Source: Bacteroidaceae bacterium (GTDB lineage Bacteria > Bacteroidota > Bacteroidia > Bacteroidales > Bacteroidaceae). Taken from it: a stretch of 64,000 bases of DNA. The position numbers were made by a program, and so were the translations under genes. The stretch is from NCBI GenBank assembly GCA_902362375.1, contig CABIVS010000009.1, forward strand, positions 185,117-249,116, in the 5' to 3' direction. The stretch's first letter is position 1. Each line of letters begins with the position of its first letter. The notes under the pieces were generated by a model. The model searched no databases. It had not been told where the DNA came from and saw only the letters and a program-made list of their open reading frames with translations. Of the stretch, positions 8,326 to 16,519 are shown piece after piece.

Positions 8326-8718
8326 TTATTGCATATAAATTCTGCATTTCCGGTTGCACCGTCTCAGGCTGTCCGCCGAGAGCGGATAACTGCGGTTCAA
8401 ATGGTCGGGAAACCCTTCTCGGAACATCAGCTCCGCCGTAGCGTACTCCTTGCACCATTTTCGCCGACGTCTCCCACGGGCAGGTCTCGTTTCCGGCATC
8501 CGCCTTTTCGGAGATTTCGGCACACGCCATTTCCCACCGACAAACACCGCTTCATATTCCCGTTGTAACACGCCGCTGCAATACGCCGCCACGCTGACAG
8601 CGGGCACACTTCCGAGCTGTCCCGTCGCGGCAAGGCTGTCAAGCGTATCGGTGGCAGCCTTGAAACTGGCAAAGCACCCGTAACTGCGGGTGCGCTTTGC
8701 GTCAAACACTTCTATCAT
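8326..8718 (-). CDS. Hypothetical protein with basic C-terminal half, 130 aa
   Basis: The start is the ATG at 8718 (MIEVFDAKRTRSYG); the longer frame has no better start. The C-terminal half is very basic (TRPARGRRRRKW), compatible with nucleic-acid binding, which is inference. It is 10 nt upstream of the 87-aa gene in the same operon. Confidence 0.5.
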   Translation of the reverse strand: MIEVFDAKRTRSYGCFASFKAATDTLDSLAATGQLGSVPAVSVAAYCSGVLQREYEAVFVGGKWRVPKSPKRRMPETRPARGRRRRKWCKEYATAELMFREGFPDHLNRSYPLSADSLRRCNRKCRIYMQ

Positions 8719-8988
8719 ATTTATTCGTTTTATTATTGGCACATCCGTTCTCCGCTTCCCCGCACAGGATAACAGCGGAAGCACGGCAGGCGGTTCCGCA
8801 GAACGCCAGACCGTGCTTAACCGTGTTATATACAAGGTAGGCACAACGCCTCACGGCGCAAGGAAGTCATATCGGAGGGAATTTTAGAAAAGTGCGGGCA
8901 TTTCAGGGTGCAATCCTGACACAGTGTATATCAATGCCCGAAAAAGCGCGCACGCCCCGCAGTTTCCGCAGCACGTGTGCGCGTCATG

Positions 8989-9360
8989 TCACTCGCCATC
9001 GTCCCCGCTGTCAATTCCTGCGGTGATGTTGCATATCTCCTGCAATGCCGATTCTATCTGCACAAGGTCGTCGATGTCGAACTTCACGGCATCGCAGTCC
9101 TTCTCCCACACTTGGCGGGCTATGAAGACGGCATCATGCAGCGACCGCTCGGACTCTTCCAGAGCGGTCTTCAGGTCGTCCACGGTGTACTCCCCGTCCT
9201 GCGGCGGAGGTACAGTCCCGGCACCGTTTTTTGCCGGGAAATTCTTTTCGCCTATCACGTTACAGTTGCTTTCGCCCGAAATGAAAAGCGCGTATCCGTG
9301 GCATACGTCACAAGAACACGCGCTTACGACGGCAGATACGAAAAGGGCAGGCAGTCCCAC
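8989..9360 (-). CDS. Hypothetical protein, about 123 aa, start uncertain
   Basis: The frame can start at a GTG at 9360 and is open upstream to a stop near 9415, with no ATG. The N-terminus is hydrophobic and Cys-containing (GLPALFVSAVVSACSCDVC) and might be a signal or membrane segment. The C-terminal 70 residues are acidic and helical. Function unknown; the start is unproven. Confidence 0.45.
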   Translation of the reverse strand: MGLPALFVSAVVSACSCDVCHGYALFISGESNCNVIGEKNFPAKNGAGTVPPPQDGEYTVDDLKTALEESERSLHDAVFIARQVWEKDCDAVKFDIDDLVQIESALQEICNITAGIDSGDDGE

Positions 9361-9425
9361 ACGTTCAGCGGGCTGCCTGCCGTCCTTTTGCCTTTTTCGG
9401 GCAGGTTTCAGTTACTCCGTTGCCC

Positions 9426-9998
9426 TTATGCCGCCTTTTTGCTTTCGTCGGCAACCGTTCCGGCAGGCTGTTCCGCCACCTTTTCAGCCTTGCCGGTCTT
9501 GGTCGTTTTCTCGGTTGGCTTTTCGAGGCTGGCGAGGTTCGGGGCGAAATCCATGGCGTTGCGGATAGCCTTTGCAGCGGCATGGATTGTCTTTTGGAAA
9601 TCACGGTTTGACTTCTCGAGGTCTACTTTGGTCGGCACAAGACCGATACGCGCCCAAACGCTGTCGGTAAGGTCGTACTTCTTGATACGATTTCCCGACT
9701 TCTCGCAGATGATGATTTCCGCAGGGGTTGTGGCACGGAATTTCGAGCGTATGCCGTCGGCATCGGCACGCAGTTTCTTTTCCTCCGCAATGGTGTGCCA
9801 CATAGTTGCGACCATGTTTTTAATCACACGGAAAATCTCGTTGTCCGACTTGTCGGCAGGCTCAAAGTCCGCACCGAAAAAGTGCTGTGCCGTCTGCACG
9901 AGTTCACCGTCCTTGTTGGTAGAGTTGTAAACCAACATGATACCTGCAAACGAACCGATGTTTGCATACTGTTCCTTGTTCAATTTAGAAGTTGCCAT
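9426..9998 (-). CDS. Hypothetical protein, 190 aa, first gene of leftward operon
   Basis: A soluble protein starting MATSKLNKEQYANIGSFAG, with a globular first 145 residues and a low-complexity Lys/Ala/Thr tail (KPTEKTTKTGKAEKVAEQP). It is the most upstream gene of the leftward accessory operon, 42 nt from the tRNA-like structure. I do not recognise the family. Confidence 0.65.
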   Translation of the reverse strand: MATSKLNKEQYANIGSFAGIMLVYNSTNKDGELVQTAQHFFGADFEPADKSDNEIFRVIKNMVATMWHTIAEEKKLRADADGIRSKFRATTPAEIIICEKSGNRIKKYDLTDSVWARIGLVPTKVDLEKSNRDFQKTIHAAAKAIRNAMDFAPNLASLEKPTEKTTKTGKAEKVAEQPAGTVADESKKAA

Positions 9999-10040
9999 AA
10001 TGATAAAATTTTAGAAACACTGCGCAAAATCACGCATTGC

Positions 10041-10110
10041 GGGCACTCGGGGAGTCGAACCCCGAACTTTGCACCATAGCGCAAAGTGTGGCATTTCCTG
10101 CCACGCGCCC
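10041..10110 (-). tRNA. tRNA-like structure with canonical T-arm, aberrant D and anticodon arms
   Basis: Read leftward, the 70 nt have a 5' GGGCGC pairing with a 3' GTGCCC, a D-like arm GGCA-GGAAA-TGCC, an arm CTTTGC-(8-nt loop)-GCAAAG, and a perfect T-arm CGGGG-TTCGACT-CCCCG whose loop matches the tRNA consensus. The D-loop is only 5 nt, the variable loop about 1 nt, and the anticodon loop 8 nt (GCTATGGT), so no anticodon can be assigned with confidence. CCA is not encoded. It could be a degenerate phage or element tRNA, a tRNA mimic in the operon leader, or a remnant of an attachment site. Confidence 0.5.
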
Positions 10111-10151
10111 AAAAATTTGCCGTGCATTTCACCCTGCACGGCAAAATTTTT
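10111..10151. terminator. Strong hairpin with A/T tails abutting the tRNA-like structure
   Basis: The arms AAAAATTTGCCGTGCA (10111-10126) and TGCACGGCAAAATTTTT (10135-10151) form a near-perfect stem with an 8-nt loop and T-runs in both directions. It touches the 5' end of the tRNA-like element. It could terminate transcription on either strand or insulate the leftward operon. Confidence 0.55.
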
Positions 10152-11838
10152 CGTAACTTTGTCGCACTTAAAACGTACCCCATAGCAGAGCTATCCAAAT
10201 GAGCGCATTTTCGGCATATCGTATCTTTGCACGAGTTCTACTCATCGTGTCGTGGCTCTGCGCTGCTTTACTCCAATTTCGGCAAGACGCTTCTCTGGCA
10301 CGTTCCGGATCTTTTCCAATCCGGCAGCTAACAGTAAGGCGGTGGGCGGCTGGTGATTATGGGCATAACATTGGCAATGCTCTTTTCTCAAGCTCCGTGC
10401 GGACTGTTTTTCCGCTACCGTGCATTTTATCTCCGTGCGCACAAGGGCGCAATTATGGCATTATTCTTGCACGTCCTTTTCAGTGGCGGTATTCTCAATA
10501 CTCCCAGCGACTTGCAAAAGTCTTGACGTATTTCCGGCACTCGGAATAAATACGATTTATCCCGTTCCATAAATTTCCCTACTTTCGTAGGTTGGCAATA
10601 CTGGTATTATTGCCCCGTGCGAAGCGTGGTTATTTAACGCACTCTTTAAGCGTACCTAAACGCACACGGTGTTGTTTCGGGTGTTACCCTTTGACGGCTC
10701 AACAACTCACTTTCGTGTAAACGCCGTTTTTGTTTCTCGCTCTCGGCGGTCTTTGCTTTTCTGTTTTTTAATTCTGTTTTTTACTATCTATTTTTTTATT
10801 CGTTTTTCTCCGTACTTGTTTGCCGTTTGTTTGGCTTTCGAGTACATGACTATTATAAAACCGTTTTTCAGAACTGCAAAACTTTTTGAGAAAAAAAATT
10901 TGGAACGTTCCAAAAACAGCCTTTTTGCGAATATGGAACGCACGCGCGCGAAGTGAATTTGTAAATAGTTGAATATCAATAAAATAGAAAAAATGATTTT
11001 CTTTGAAAAAAATTTTTCCTTTGCAAAAATCAAAAAAGCCCCGTTTCAACGTATGTATAAAATCAAAATCAGTTTTGTCTATTGATTATCAGATTATTAG
11101 CTGCTTAAAATGGATAAAATAGGACTGAAAAGATTTTTTTACTTTCAATTTGTAAGCAAAGATAATGTAAAAGACGTTTTTAGGCTTACTTTATACAAAA
11201 GTAAACCTAATAAATTATTGATATTCAATGGTGTAATAAAAATAAAAAGATTAGGGAGGGTGTACCCTCGGGTGCGGATTCGGTCTCTGTCCTCGGGCCG
11301 TTTTTTCAAGTCCGGTTTTCCAAAATGGCTCAAAATGCGGCTTTCGGATTGAAACTGTAAGCAGGTATCAAAAAATATACAGTAAAGTACTTGTATTTAT
11401 CATGGTTGCTTAAGGTGCTGGTGTTCACCATGTCCCATATTTTTGAAATATTCTCATTTGTGGATGCCTGTCCTTTCAATTTTCACGGGTGTACAGACTT
11501 TCTGCACGATTTCCGGGTTCCGGCTTGAAGTTGTTTTTTAGATACGCTGAAAACGCATCAAAAAATATATAGAGACACGTCGGTATATTGACTGTTCTTA
11601 ACCGGATTGGACGACGGAAAAGGAGGATGTGTATTCCTGTCATTCAGTATGTTCGGATATGCTTTTCACAATCGGACAATCTTGTAATGTTTTGTTCCTT
11701 AATCATATAGAATATACAGAACGAAGCTATCCACATGGATTCCGACTTATTTGTACGGTTTTTGTGACTTTATACAGGAAACCGTGGAAATGCAGAAGAA
11801 ATGGGGTTCAGTCACCTGCCTTTTTGGTGAATTATACG
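10152..11838. other. 1.7-kb region without a convincing gene
   Basis: This stretch holds TAnnTTTG-like -7 boxes in rightward orientation at 10154-10161 (TAACTTTG) and 10222-10229 (TATCTTTG), and an inverted repeat GGCAATA-CTGGTAT-TATTGCC at 10594-10614. A very AT-rich block with long A and T runs spans about 10770-11110. The open frames in it have skewed, low-complexity products. It may hold a transfer or replication origin or regulatory RNAs, but nothing specific can be identified. Confidence 0.4.
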
Positions 11839-11846
11839 TATATTTG
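11839..11846 (+). promoter_or_regulatory. Bacteroidales -7 box TATATTTG
   Basis: TATATTTG matches the Bacteroidetes TAnnTTTG -7 element and lies 76 nt upstream of the ATG of the 263-aa gene at 11922. No clear -33 element is visible. Confidence 0.45.
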
Positions 11847-11921
11847 CCGTATTGTATCCACTTATGTATGAAGTATGGCATTTTGCTGTTACAGGAAATA
11901 TCTGGATAAAGAATCGAAAGA

Positions 11922-12713
11922 ATGGAATCATATCATAAGAAGAAAATCGGGAGTATTCCGAAAGACAGCACGGGTGGGTCGTCCATTCGCAAGGGAATGG
12001 TCGTCTTCAACGGTGGGACATCGGAAACCGGACTTGTGGGAGATGTCACGGGTAATTGCGTGTCGGTTCCGGTAAGGATGACTGCGGGCAGAGAACTCGT
12101 TACCGATGACGCGGTCATGTTTCTGAATGATTGCCGGGAAGCGAGCGCAGAGCAAAAGATTGCCCTCCAACGCCTGCTGAACGAAGGCCATCTTGCATGG
12201 GACAAGCGCCGGGGTGTATGTTCGGAATCTCTCTATGCTCCCAAAGACGGACAGTTGGTAAAACTCAGTATCCTGGATGAGCATGTAATACTGGGGGCTT
12301 TCAAGGAAATCGACGCAAAAGGACGTGTTGTGCTGTATTGCCTGCTGGACGAAGACGGGAGCCTGCGCTATTCCCTGCATGAAACAGTCGGGTACGCGGT
12401 GAATCTCCAGATACTGCCTATCGGAACCAGTGGCCGTAGCAGGCTTTCCGATGCTCTACGCCAGAAAGGGCTTGCATGGAACGGACGGCTGAAGGAACTC
12501 GAACGGCTGGCAACACGTGTCAGACGCGGTGACAAGTACTATTACCTGAATGACATACTGGAAATCCGTGAATGCAGGGACAACAACAGGCCGGCGGACA
12601 GGAAACGGTTGGAATGCGGGAACTATTTCATGGAGCGGAGGGATGCCGAACTGGTACGTGACTGCGTGCGCTCTGTCGTAAGGCTGAACCGCGACAAGGA
12701 TGCCAGACGGTAA
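11922..12713 (+). CDS. Hypothetical protein, 263 aa
   Basis: A soluble, basic protein beginning MESYHKKKIGSIPKDS. The N-terminal 60 residues are Ser/Gly-rich. The rest has a mixed fold with a WNGRLKELERLATRVRRGDKYYYLND segment and a C-terminus rich in Arg and Asp. I do not recognise a family. It is the first rightward gene after the left arm, stands alone behind its own promoter, and is followed by a palindrome at 12831. Confidence 0.6.
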   Translation: MESYHKKKIGSIPKDSTGGSSIRKGMVVFNGGTSETGLVGDVTGNCVSVPVRMTAGRELVTDDAVMFLNDCREASAEQKIALQRLLNEGHLAWDKRRGVCSESLYAPKDGQLVKLSILDEHVILGAFKEIDAKGRVVLYCLLDEDGSLRYSLHETVGYAVNLQILPIGTSGRSRLSDALRQKGLAWNGRLKELERLATRVRRGDKYYYLNDILEIRECRDNNRPADRKRLECGNYFMERRDAELVRDCVRSVVRLNRDKDARR

Positions 12714-12830
12714 GAGGGTGACGGTATAAGGTATTCGTTCTGTTTCTCTCTCTTGTATCTGGGGAGGAAGTGGTCCTTTAATCCTCATCTTATCCGTTTT
12801 CAACACTTTCCGATTCAAAAAAACAAAAAA

Positions 12831-12850
12831 ACAGACGGCGTGCCGTCTGT
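12831..12850. terminator. Palindrome, left copy flanking RloAB
   Basis: ACAGACGGC and GCCGTCTGT form a 9-bp palindrome with a 2-nt centre. The leftward strand continues into a long T-rich run, as in an intrinsic terminator. The same stem sequence recurs at 15190-15220, so the RloAB pair lies between two copies. Confidence 0.5.
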
Positions 12851-12948
12851 CATGATTTGTTTCTTTTTTGGTATCTTTTTTCTTTGCGTCAAAGAAAAAA
12901 GTACATCTTTCTTCTTTCTTCTTGTATAATACTACTTATAGTATTGTT

Positions 12949-12996
12949 GCTACATTTGTAACACCCCTCCTGTCAGATACACGGTACATTTGTACC
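12949..12996 (+). promoter_or_regulatory. Paired TACATTTGTA elements
   Basis: The near-palindrome TACATTTGTA occurs at 12951-12960 and 12985-12994, 34 nt apart. Each contains a TAnnTTTG -7 box. The arrangement suggests two promoters or a repressor operator pair about 250-300 nt upstream of rloA. No protein is known to bind it. Confidence 0.35.
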
Positions 12997-13209
12997 ACAT
13001 TGAGGGGAAAGATGTGGCGAATTTCGCGTCTTTCCACCCAAATTCCACTATCGGGAGCATGAATCGCAAGCCGATGTTGCCGCTTCGGAAAATTGCAGTC
13101 GCCTTTTGCAGGGCAGCATTGCAAGAACGAAAACGGTCTGATTTTCACGTGCAGGAAAATAACCGCAAAAAGAGATCCGATAAAACATCTATATATGAAA
13201 AATATCCCC

Positions 13210-13217
13210 TATATTTG
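13210..13217 (+). promoter_or_regulatory. -7 box for the RloAB pair
   Basis: TATATTTG matches the Bacteroidetes TAnnTTTG -7 box. It ends 30 nt upstream of the RloA start at 13248 in an AT-rich stretch, a typical distance for this promoter type. Confidence 0.5.
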
Positions 13218-13247
13218 CATAAAATTTACATATAACTGCGATATAAT

Positions 13248-14495
13248 ATGATTATTCAGTTCACAGTCGAAAATTTCCTTTCGTTCAAGGAGCCGGCGAC
13301 CTTGTCTTTGGCTGCTTCCGCGCTGAAAGAAAAACAGACCCGGTCCGATGAGATTGTTTTTGAGCTTGAAGGTACGAACCTCTCTTTGCTGAAGAGTGCG
13401 GTCATCTACGGGGCCAATGCCAGCGGGAAATCGAATCTGGTCAAAGCGCTCGATTTCTTCAAATGGTTTGTCATCAATTCCTCCAAAGGCGTGCAGTCCG
13501 GCGAAAGCATACGGGTGGAAAGTTTCCGTCTCAACCGGAGGACGGAACAGGAGCCCAGTTATTTTGAGGCGGTCTTTGCCGACGAAACGGTCCAATACCG
13601 CTATGGGTTCGAAGTCGATGAAAAACGTGTACACCGGGAGTGGCTTTATCAAAAGGGCAACAAGCGCAAGGCAAAGGAGGTGGAACTGTTCCTGCGTGAC
13701 GGCGATGAGTATGAACTGCATCCCAAATTTTCGGTCGGCAAAGAGGTTGTCGCCAAAAAAATGGTGCGCGACAATGCGCTGCTTCTTTCCGTGGCAGCAC
13801 AGTTCAACGAAAGCGTCTCGGTGGAAATCATGGGATGGTTGGCCAACACCACGATTGTTCTTGGCAGCAGCGACGAGCGGATTTGGGAAATGGCGATAGC
13901 CCAGATCGATGATCCGTCCATGAAAAGGCGTATTGTGGAGTTTGCCCGGTTTGCAGACTTCGGAATCGACGACATACGCAAGGTTGACAATACAGTCATC
14001 AGTTCACACCAGCAATATGACGAGGAGGGCAACGCCACGAAGACGGTCACTTTCCCGTTCCGCGTAAACGAATCGGAGGGTACGATCAAATACTTCTCGC
14101 TGGCTTATCCTATAATCGACGCGTTGGATCATGGCAAAAGGCTGGTTGTCGACGAGTTCGACTCGAAAATGCACCCTCTGTTGACAAGTCGCATCATCGG
14201 GCTGTTCAATTCCAGAGTGACAAATCCCAGGAATGCACAGTTGATTTTCACGACACATGACACCAACCTGCTTAATGCAAGCCTGTTCCGCAGGGATCAG
14301 ATCTGGTTTACACAGAAAGATTCGTTTGGAGCCTCGGAACTCTATTCGTTGGCGGAATACAAGGTTCGCAACAGTGCACCTTTCGAAAAGGAGTACCTGA
14401 TGGGGAAATATGGCGGTATCCCTGTCATCGGCCAGTTTGAACGGTTATTTGACCTGAGGGAGGAAGAATATGGCAGCACGGACGAACAAGCGTGA
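13248..14495 (+). CDS. rloA: RloA-like AAA ATPase (AbiLi-like), defence system
   Basis: This 415-residue protein is an AAA-type ATPase of the kind paired with RloB. It has N-terminal MIIQFTVENFLSFKEPATLSL, a Walker A YGANASGKSNLVKAL (about residues 62-76), a Walker B LVVDEFDSKMHP (about 299-310) and a following LIFTTHDTNLL switch. RloA/RloB and the related AbiL and PARIS systems are anti-phage modules in which the ATPase senses infection and controls a TOPRIM-type effector. Here the ATPase gene overlaps the RloB-like gene by 26 nt, implying coupled translation. It has its own -7 box and a shared terminator downstream. The assignment to the family is firm; activity is inferred. Confidence 0.85.
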   Translation: MIIQFTVENFLSFKEPATLSLAASALKEKQTRSDEIVFELEGTNLSLLKSAVIYGANASGKSNLVKALDFFKWFVINSSKGVQSGESIRVESFRLNRRTEQEPSYFEAVFADETVQYRYGFEVDEKRVHREWLYQKGNKRKAKEVELFLRDGDEYELHPKFSVGKEVVAKKMVRDNALLLSVAAQFNESVSVEIMGWLANTTIVLGSSDERIWEMAIAQIDDPSMKRRIVEFARFADFGIDDIRKVDNTVISSHQQYDEEGNATKTVTFPFRVNESEGTIKYFSLAYPIIDALDHGKRLVVDEFDSKMHPLLTSRIIGLFNSRVTNPRNAQLIFTTHDTNLLNASLFRRDQIWFTQKDSFGASELYSLAEYKVRNSAPFEKEYLMGKYGGIPVIGQFERLFDLREEEYGSTDEQA

Positions 14496-15102
14496 TCCAC
14501 GCGCGGCACGGACACTCAGGCGTATCAGTTTTGTCCGTGAGGTCAAACAATCCTTCCTGATCATCTGCGAGGGGGTAAATACGGAACCGGATTATTTCAA
14601 TGCATTTCGCCTGACTTCCGCCAATATTAAAGCGGTAGGCCAGGGACTCAATACGGTAGGTCTTGTCCAAAAGGCTTTACGGATGAAAGAAGAAGAGCGG
14701 AAGAAAGGACGCGAGTATGACCAGTGCTGGGTGGTATTTGACAAGGATGACTTTCCCGATCGGGATTTCAACCGGGCTATCGGTATGGCGGAAGCCGGTG
14801 GCATGAGGGTGGCATACAGCAACCAGGCTTTCGAGTATTGGTTCTTGCTGCACTATAACCTGGTACAAGGCCCGATGCACAGAAATCAATATGAAACAAA
14901 GCTATCCGGCTTGTTGGGCTTCTCCTACAACAAGGAAGCCGGTACAGGCGGTCGTGTTTTCAGGGAGCTGGGCGGTAAACAGGCTCAGGCCATCACGAAC
15001 GCAAAAGCCGTATTGCGCCGAATGGAGGGAATACCGCCGGCACAGGCGGAATCTTCGACAACGGTGCATCTTCTTGTGGAAGAACTGAATAAGTATATTT
15101 AG
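14470..15102 (+). CDS. rloB: RloB-like TOPRIM-fold effector (AbiLii-like)
   Basis: This 210-residue protein shows the RloB pattern: a basic N-terminus, SFLIICEGVNTEPDYF (about residues 27-42, with the acidic Glu of the TOPRIM-like fold), VVFDKDDFPDRDF (about 89-101) and SNQAFEYWFLLHY (about 117-129). These are the conserved acidic and FEYW-type motifs of the family, thought to be a nuclease. It overlaps rloA by 26 nt. The two form a two-gene abortive-infection-like unit carried beside the prophage regulatory region. Confidence 0.85.
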   Translation: MAARTNKRDPRAARTLRRISFVREVKQSFLIICEGVNTEPDYFNAFRLTSANIKAVGQGLNTVGLVQKALRMKEEERKKGREYDQCWVVFDKDDFPDRDFNRAIGMAEAGGMRVAYSNQAFEYWFLLHYNLVQGPMHRNQYETKLSGLLGFSYNKEAGTGGRVFRELGGKQAQAITNAKAVLRRMEGIPPAQAESSTTVHLLVEELNKYI

Positions 15103-15189
15103 CATATTCTGTCGTTTGCCCGGATAATATTGTACCCGGCTACCACCTCCTTCCGGTTTTATCGGATTTTATGTCGCAAAAACACAAAA

Positions 15190-15227
15190 ACAGACGGCAA
15201 ATCACAACGATGCCGTCTGTTTTTATT
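15190..15227. terminator. Bidirectional terminator, right copy flanking RloAB
   Basis: ACAGACGGCA (15190-15199) and TGCCGTCTGT (15211-15220) form a 10-bp stem with an 11-nt loop, followed by TTTTATT rightward and by a T-run leftward. It sits between the convergent rloB and the leftward 15254 gene and would end both transcripts. The stem repeats the palindrome at 12831. Confidence 0.75.
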
Positions 15228-15253
15228 CATTTACGTTCCGTGGACAGATACGC

Positions 15254-15697
15254 TCAAACTTTTCGGTGTCTCTCTTTCCATTGGCTGACCTCTTCGTCAG
15301 AGACGGATGCCACGGTCCTTTTTTCCACATCGAACATCCGATGACAGAATGCCCTGGTAGAAAAAGGATTTCCAAGTTCCGCCAATATCCCTACAAGCCG
15401 GTTGTAGGAATCCATGTGCCACAGGTAATCGTACATCCCGCTGACCGGCACCCGTTCAAGCAATCCCATACGCGTTGTCTTTTCCACGCACTTGTCGAAA
15501 ATCCGCGAACCCATCTCCATGTTCTCCATGTAGTACCGCTTGCTGCGCAAGGTGTCGTAACCTTTTTCACGCAGGCGTGTACGGTCTGCCATGTACAGCA
15601 TGAAGATGACCTCTTCCGGGGTGAACGCGCCGACCAGCCCGGTGAAGCATTTCATAAACGGTATCACGTGTTGCCTTTTGTCGTCATTCCCTTTCAT
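15254..15697 (-). CDS. Hypothetical protein, 147 aa, last gene of the leftward regulatory operon
   Basis: The ATG at 15697 (MKGNDDKRQHVIPF) is chosen because it overlaps the preceding gene by 14 nt; longer starts run deep into that gene. The protein is helical, basic and cytosolic, with CVEKTTRMGLLERVP resembling a winged-helix turn, so a replication-initiator or regulator-like role is possible. I do not recognise a family. Confidence 0.55.
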   Translation of the reverse strand: MKGNDDKRQHVIPFMKCFTGLVGAFTPEEVIFMLYMADRTRLREKGYDTLRSKRYYMENMEMGSRIFDKCVEKTTRMGLLERVPVSGMYDYLWHMDSYNRLVGILAELGNPFSTRAFCHRMFDVEKRTVASVSDEEVSQWKERHRKV

Positions 15698-15923
15698 GTC
15701 CGTTTTCGCGTTCGTTCGTCCGTAATGTTTCCGCTTCCCCGTCATCCTTAATCGACGGATTGACATAGAACTGGCATATCCTGCCGTTTATCATCGGTTT
15801 ATACACGGCGTATCCCAGTTTTTTGGCGTAACGCCCCACGGATACGCGGTTGGCGAACTTGCCGGTATGTTCCGTCAGGTGTTCCGACATCTCCCCGACG
15901 GTCATTCTGCTTTTCAGTTTCAT
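15684..15923 (-). CDS. Small DNA-binding-like protein, 79 aa
   Basis: The ATG at 15923 (MKLKSRMTVGEMSEHLTEH) gives a 79-residue protein whose middle, GKFANRVSVGRYAKKLGYAVYK, looks like a helix-turn-helix with a wing. A longer frame from 16016 has a poorer start. It is coupled to the following gene and lies about 150 nt after the cysteine-cluster gene. DNA binding is inferred. Confidence 0.5.
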   Translation of the reverse strand: MKLKSRMTVGEMSEHLTEHTGKFANRVSVGRYAKKLGYAVYKPMINGRICQFYVNPSIKDDGEAETLRTNERENGHERE

Positions 15924-16079
15924 ATCATTCGCGTTTAAATGTTTTCCTGATAAAGGATAGCCGCGACTAATACGAACTGTTTGCAAATGGTATGAATTAA
16001 TAAGAGGCGGTTCCATGAAATCGGCAAAGGAGGAATCAACCGGTTATACTGATACTTCATTCATGAAACCGTCCCTCAT

Positions 16080-16517
16080 CTATTTTCCCATTATCCGGAC
16101 AATCTCCCGTATCGTGTCGAAGTTCCGCTCGTCCAGCCATTCTTTGGCCACGTTCCACGAGAGCGACATTCCGAACTTCAGGTTCTCCATGGTGATGGTA
16201 TGGTGCGACAACCTGCCTTCAGTGGGCTTGAGCCCTGCCGCATGCAGTTCACACAGTCCGTCCTGAAAGAATGTGCACCCGCCTGCTTCCTGTTTCGCCT
16301 GTACCATCGGCACGATATACGGGATTTTTCCTAACAGCAGGCCTACCGCCCACCGAGTGGGTGCAAGACGCTCCCTGTATCCGGCTTTCAGCAACCGGAG
16401 GATGTCTTCCGGCGTACCGAGGCACGGTATCCGGCATTGCTGCCTGCACAGACGGCAACGGCACTCTACCGGCCGTCTTCCTGTCTTGCGGATGATCCGC
16501 TGTAATGCCGTTTCCAT
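16080..16517 (-). CDS. YkgJ-like cysteine-cluster protein, 145 aa
   Basis: The N-terminal part has closely spaced cysteines (CRCRLCRQQCRIPC, about residues 19-32), and a second pair follows in GGCTFFQDGLCELH (about 79-92). This spacing resembles YkgJ-type proteins, which are thought to bind zinc or an iron-sulfur cluster. The gene starts 3 nt after the KilA-N gene ends, so it is in the same leftward operon. The molecular role is unknown. Confidence 0.6.
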   Translation of the reverse strand: METALQRIIRKTGRRPVECRCRLCRQQCRIPCLGTPEDILRLLKAGYRERLAPTRWAVGLLLGKIPYIVPMVQAKQEAGGCTFFQDGLCELHAAGLKPTEGRLSHHTITMENLKFGMSLSWNVAKEWLDERNFDTIREIVRIMGK

Positions 16518-16519
16518 CG

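Noticed and set aside
10199..11049. Small open frames in the AT-rich region (116, 95 and 93 codons)
   Set aside because: Skewed low-complexity products, overlapping on both strands, and for the first a -7 box lies downstream of its start.
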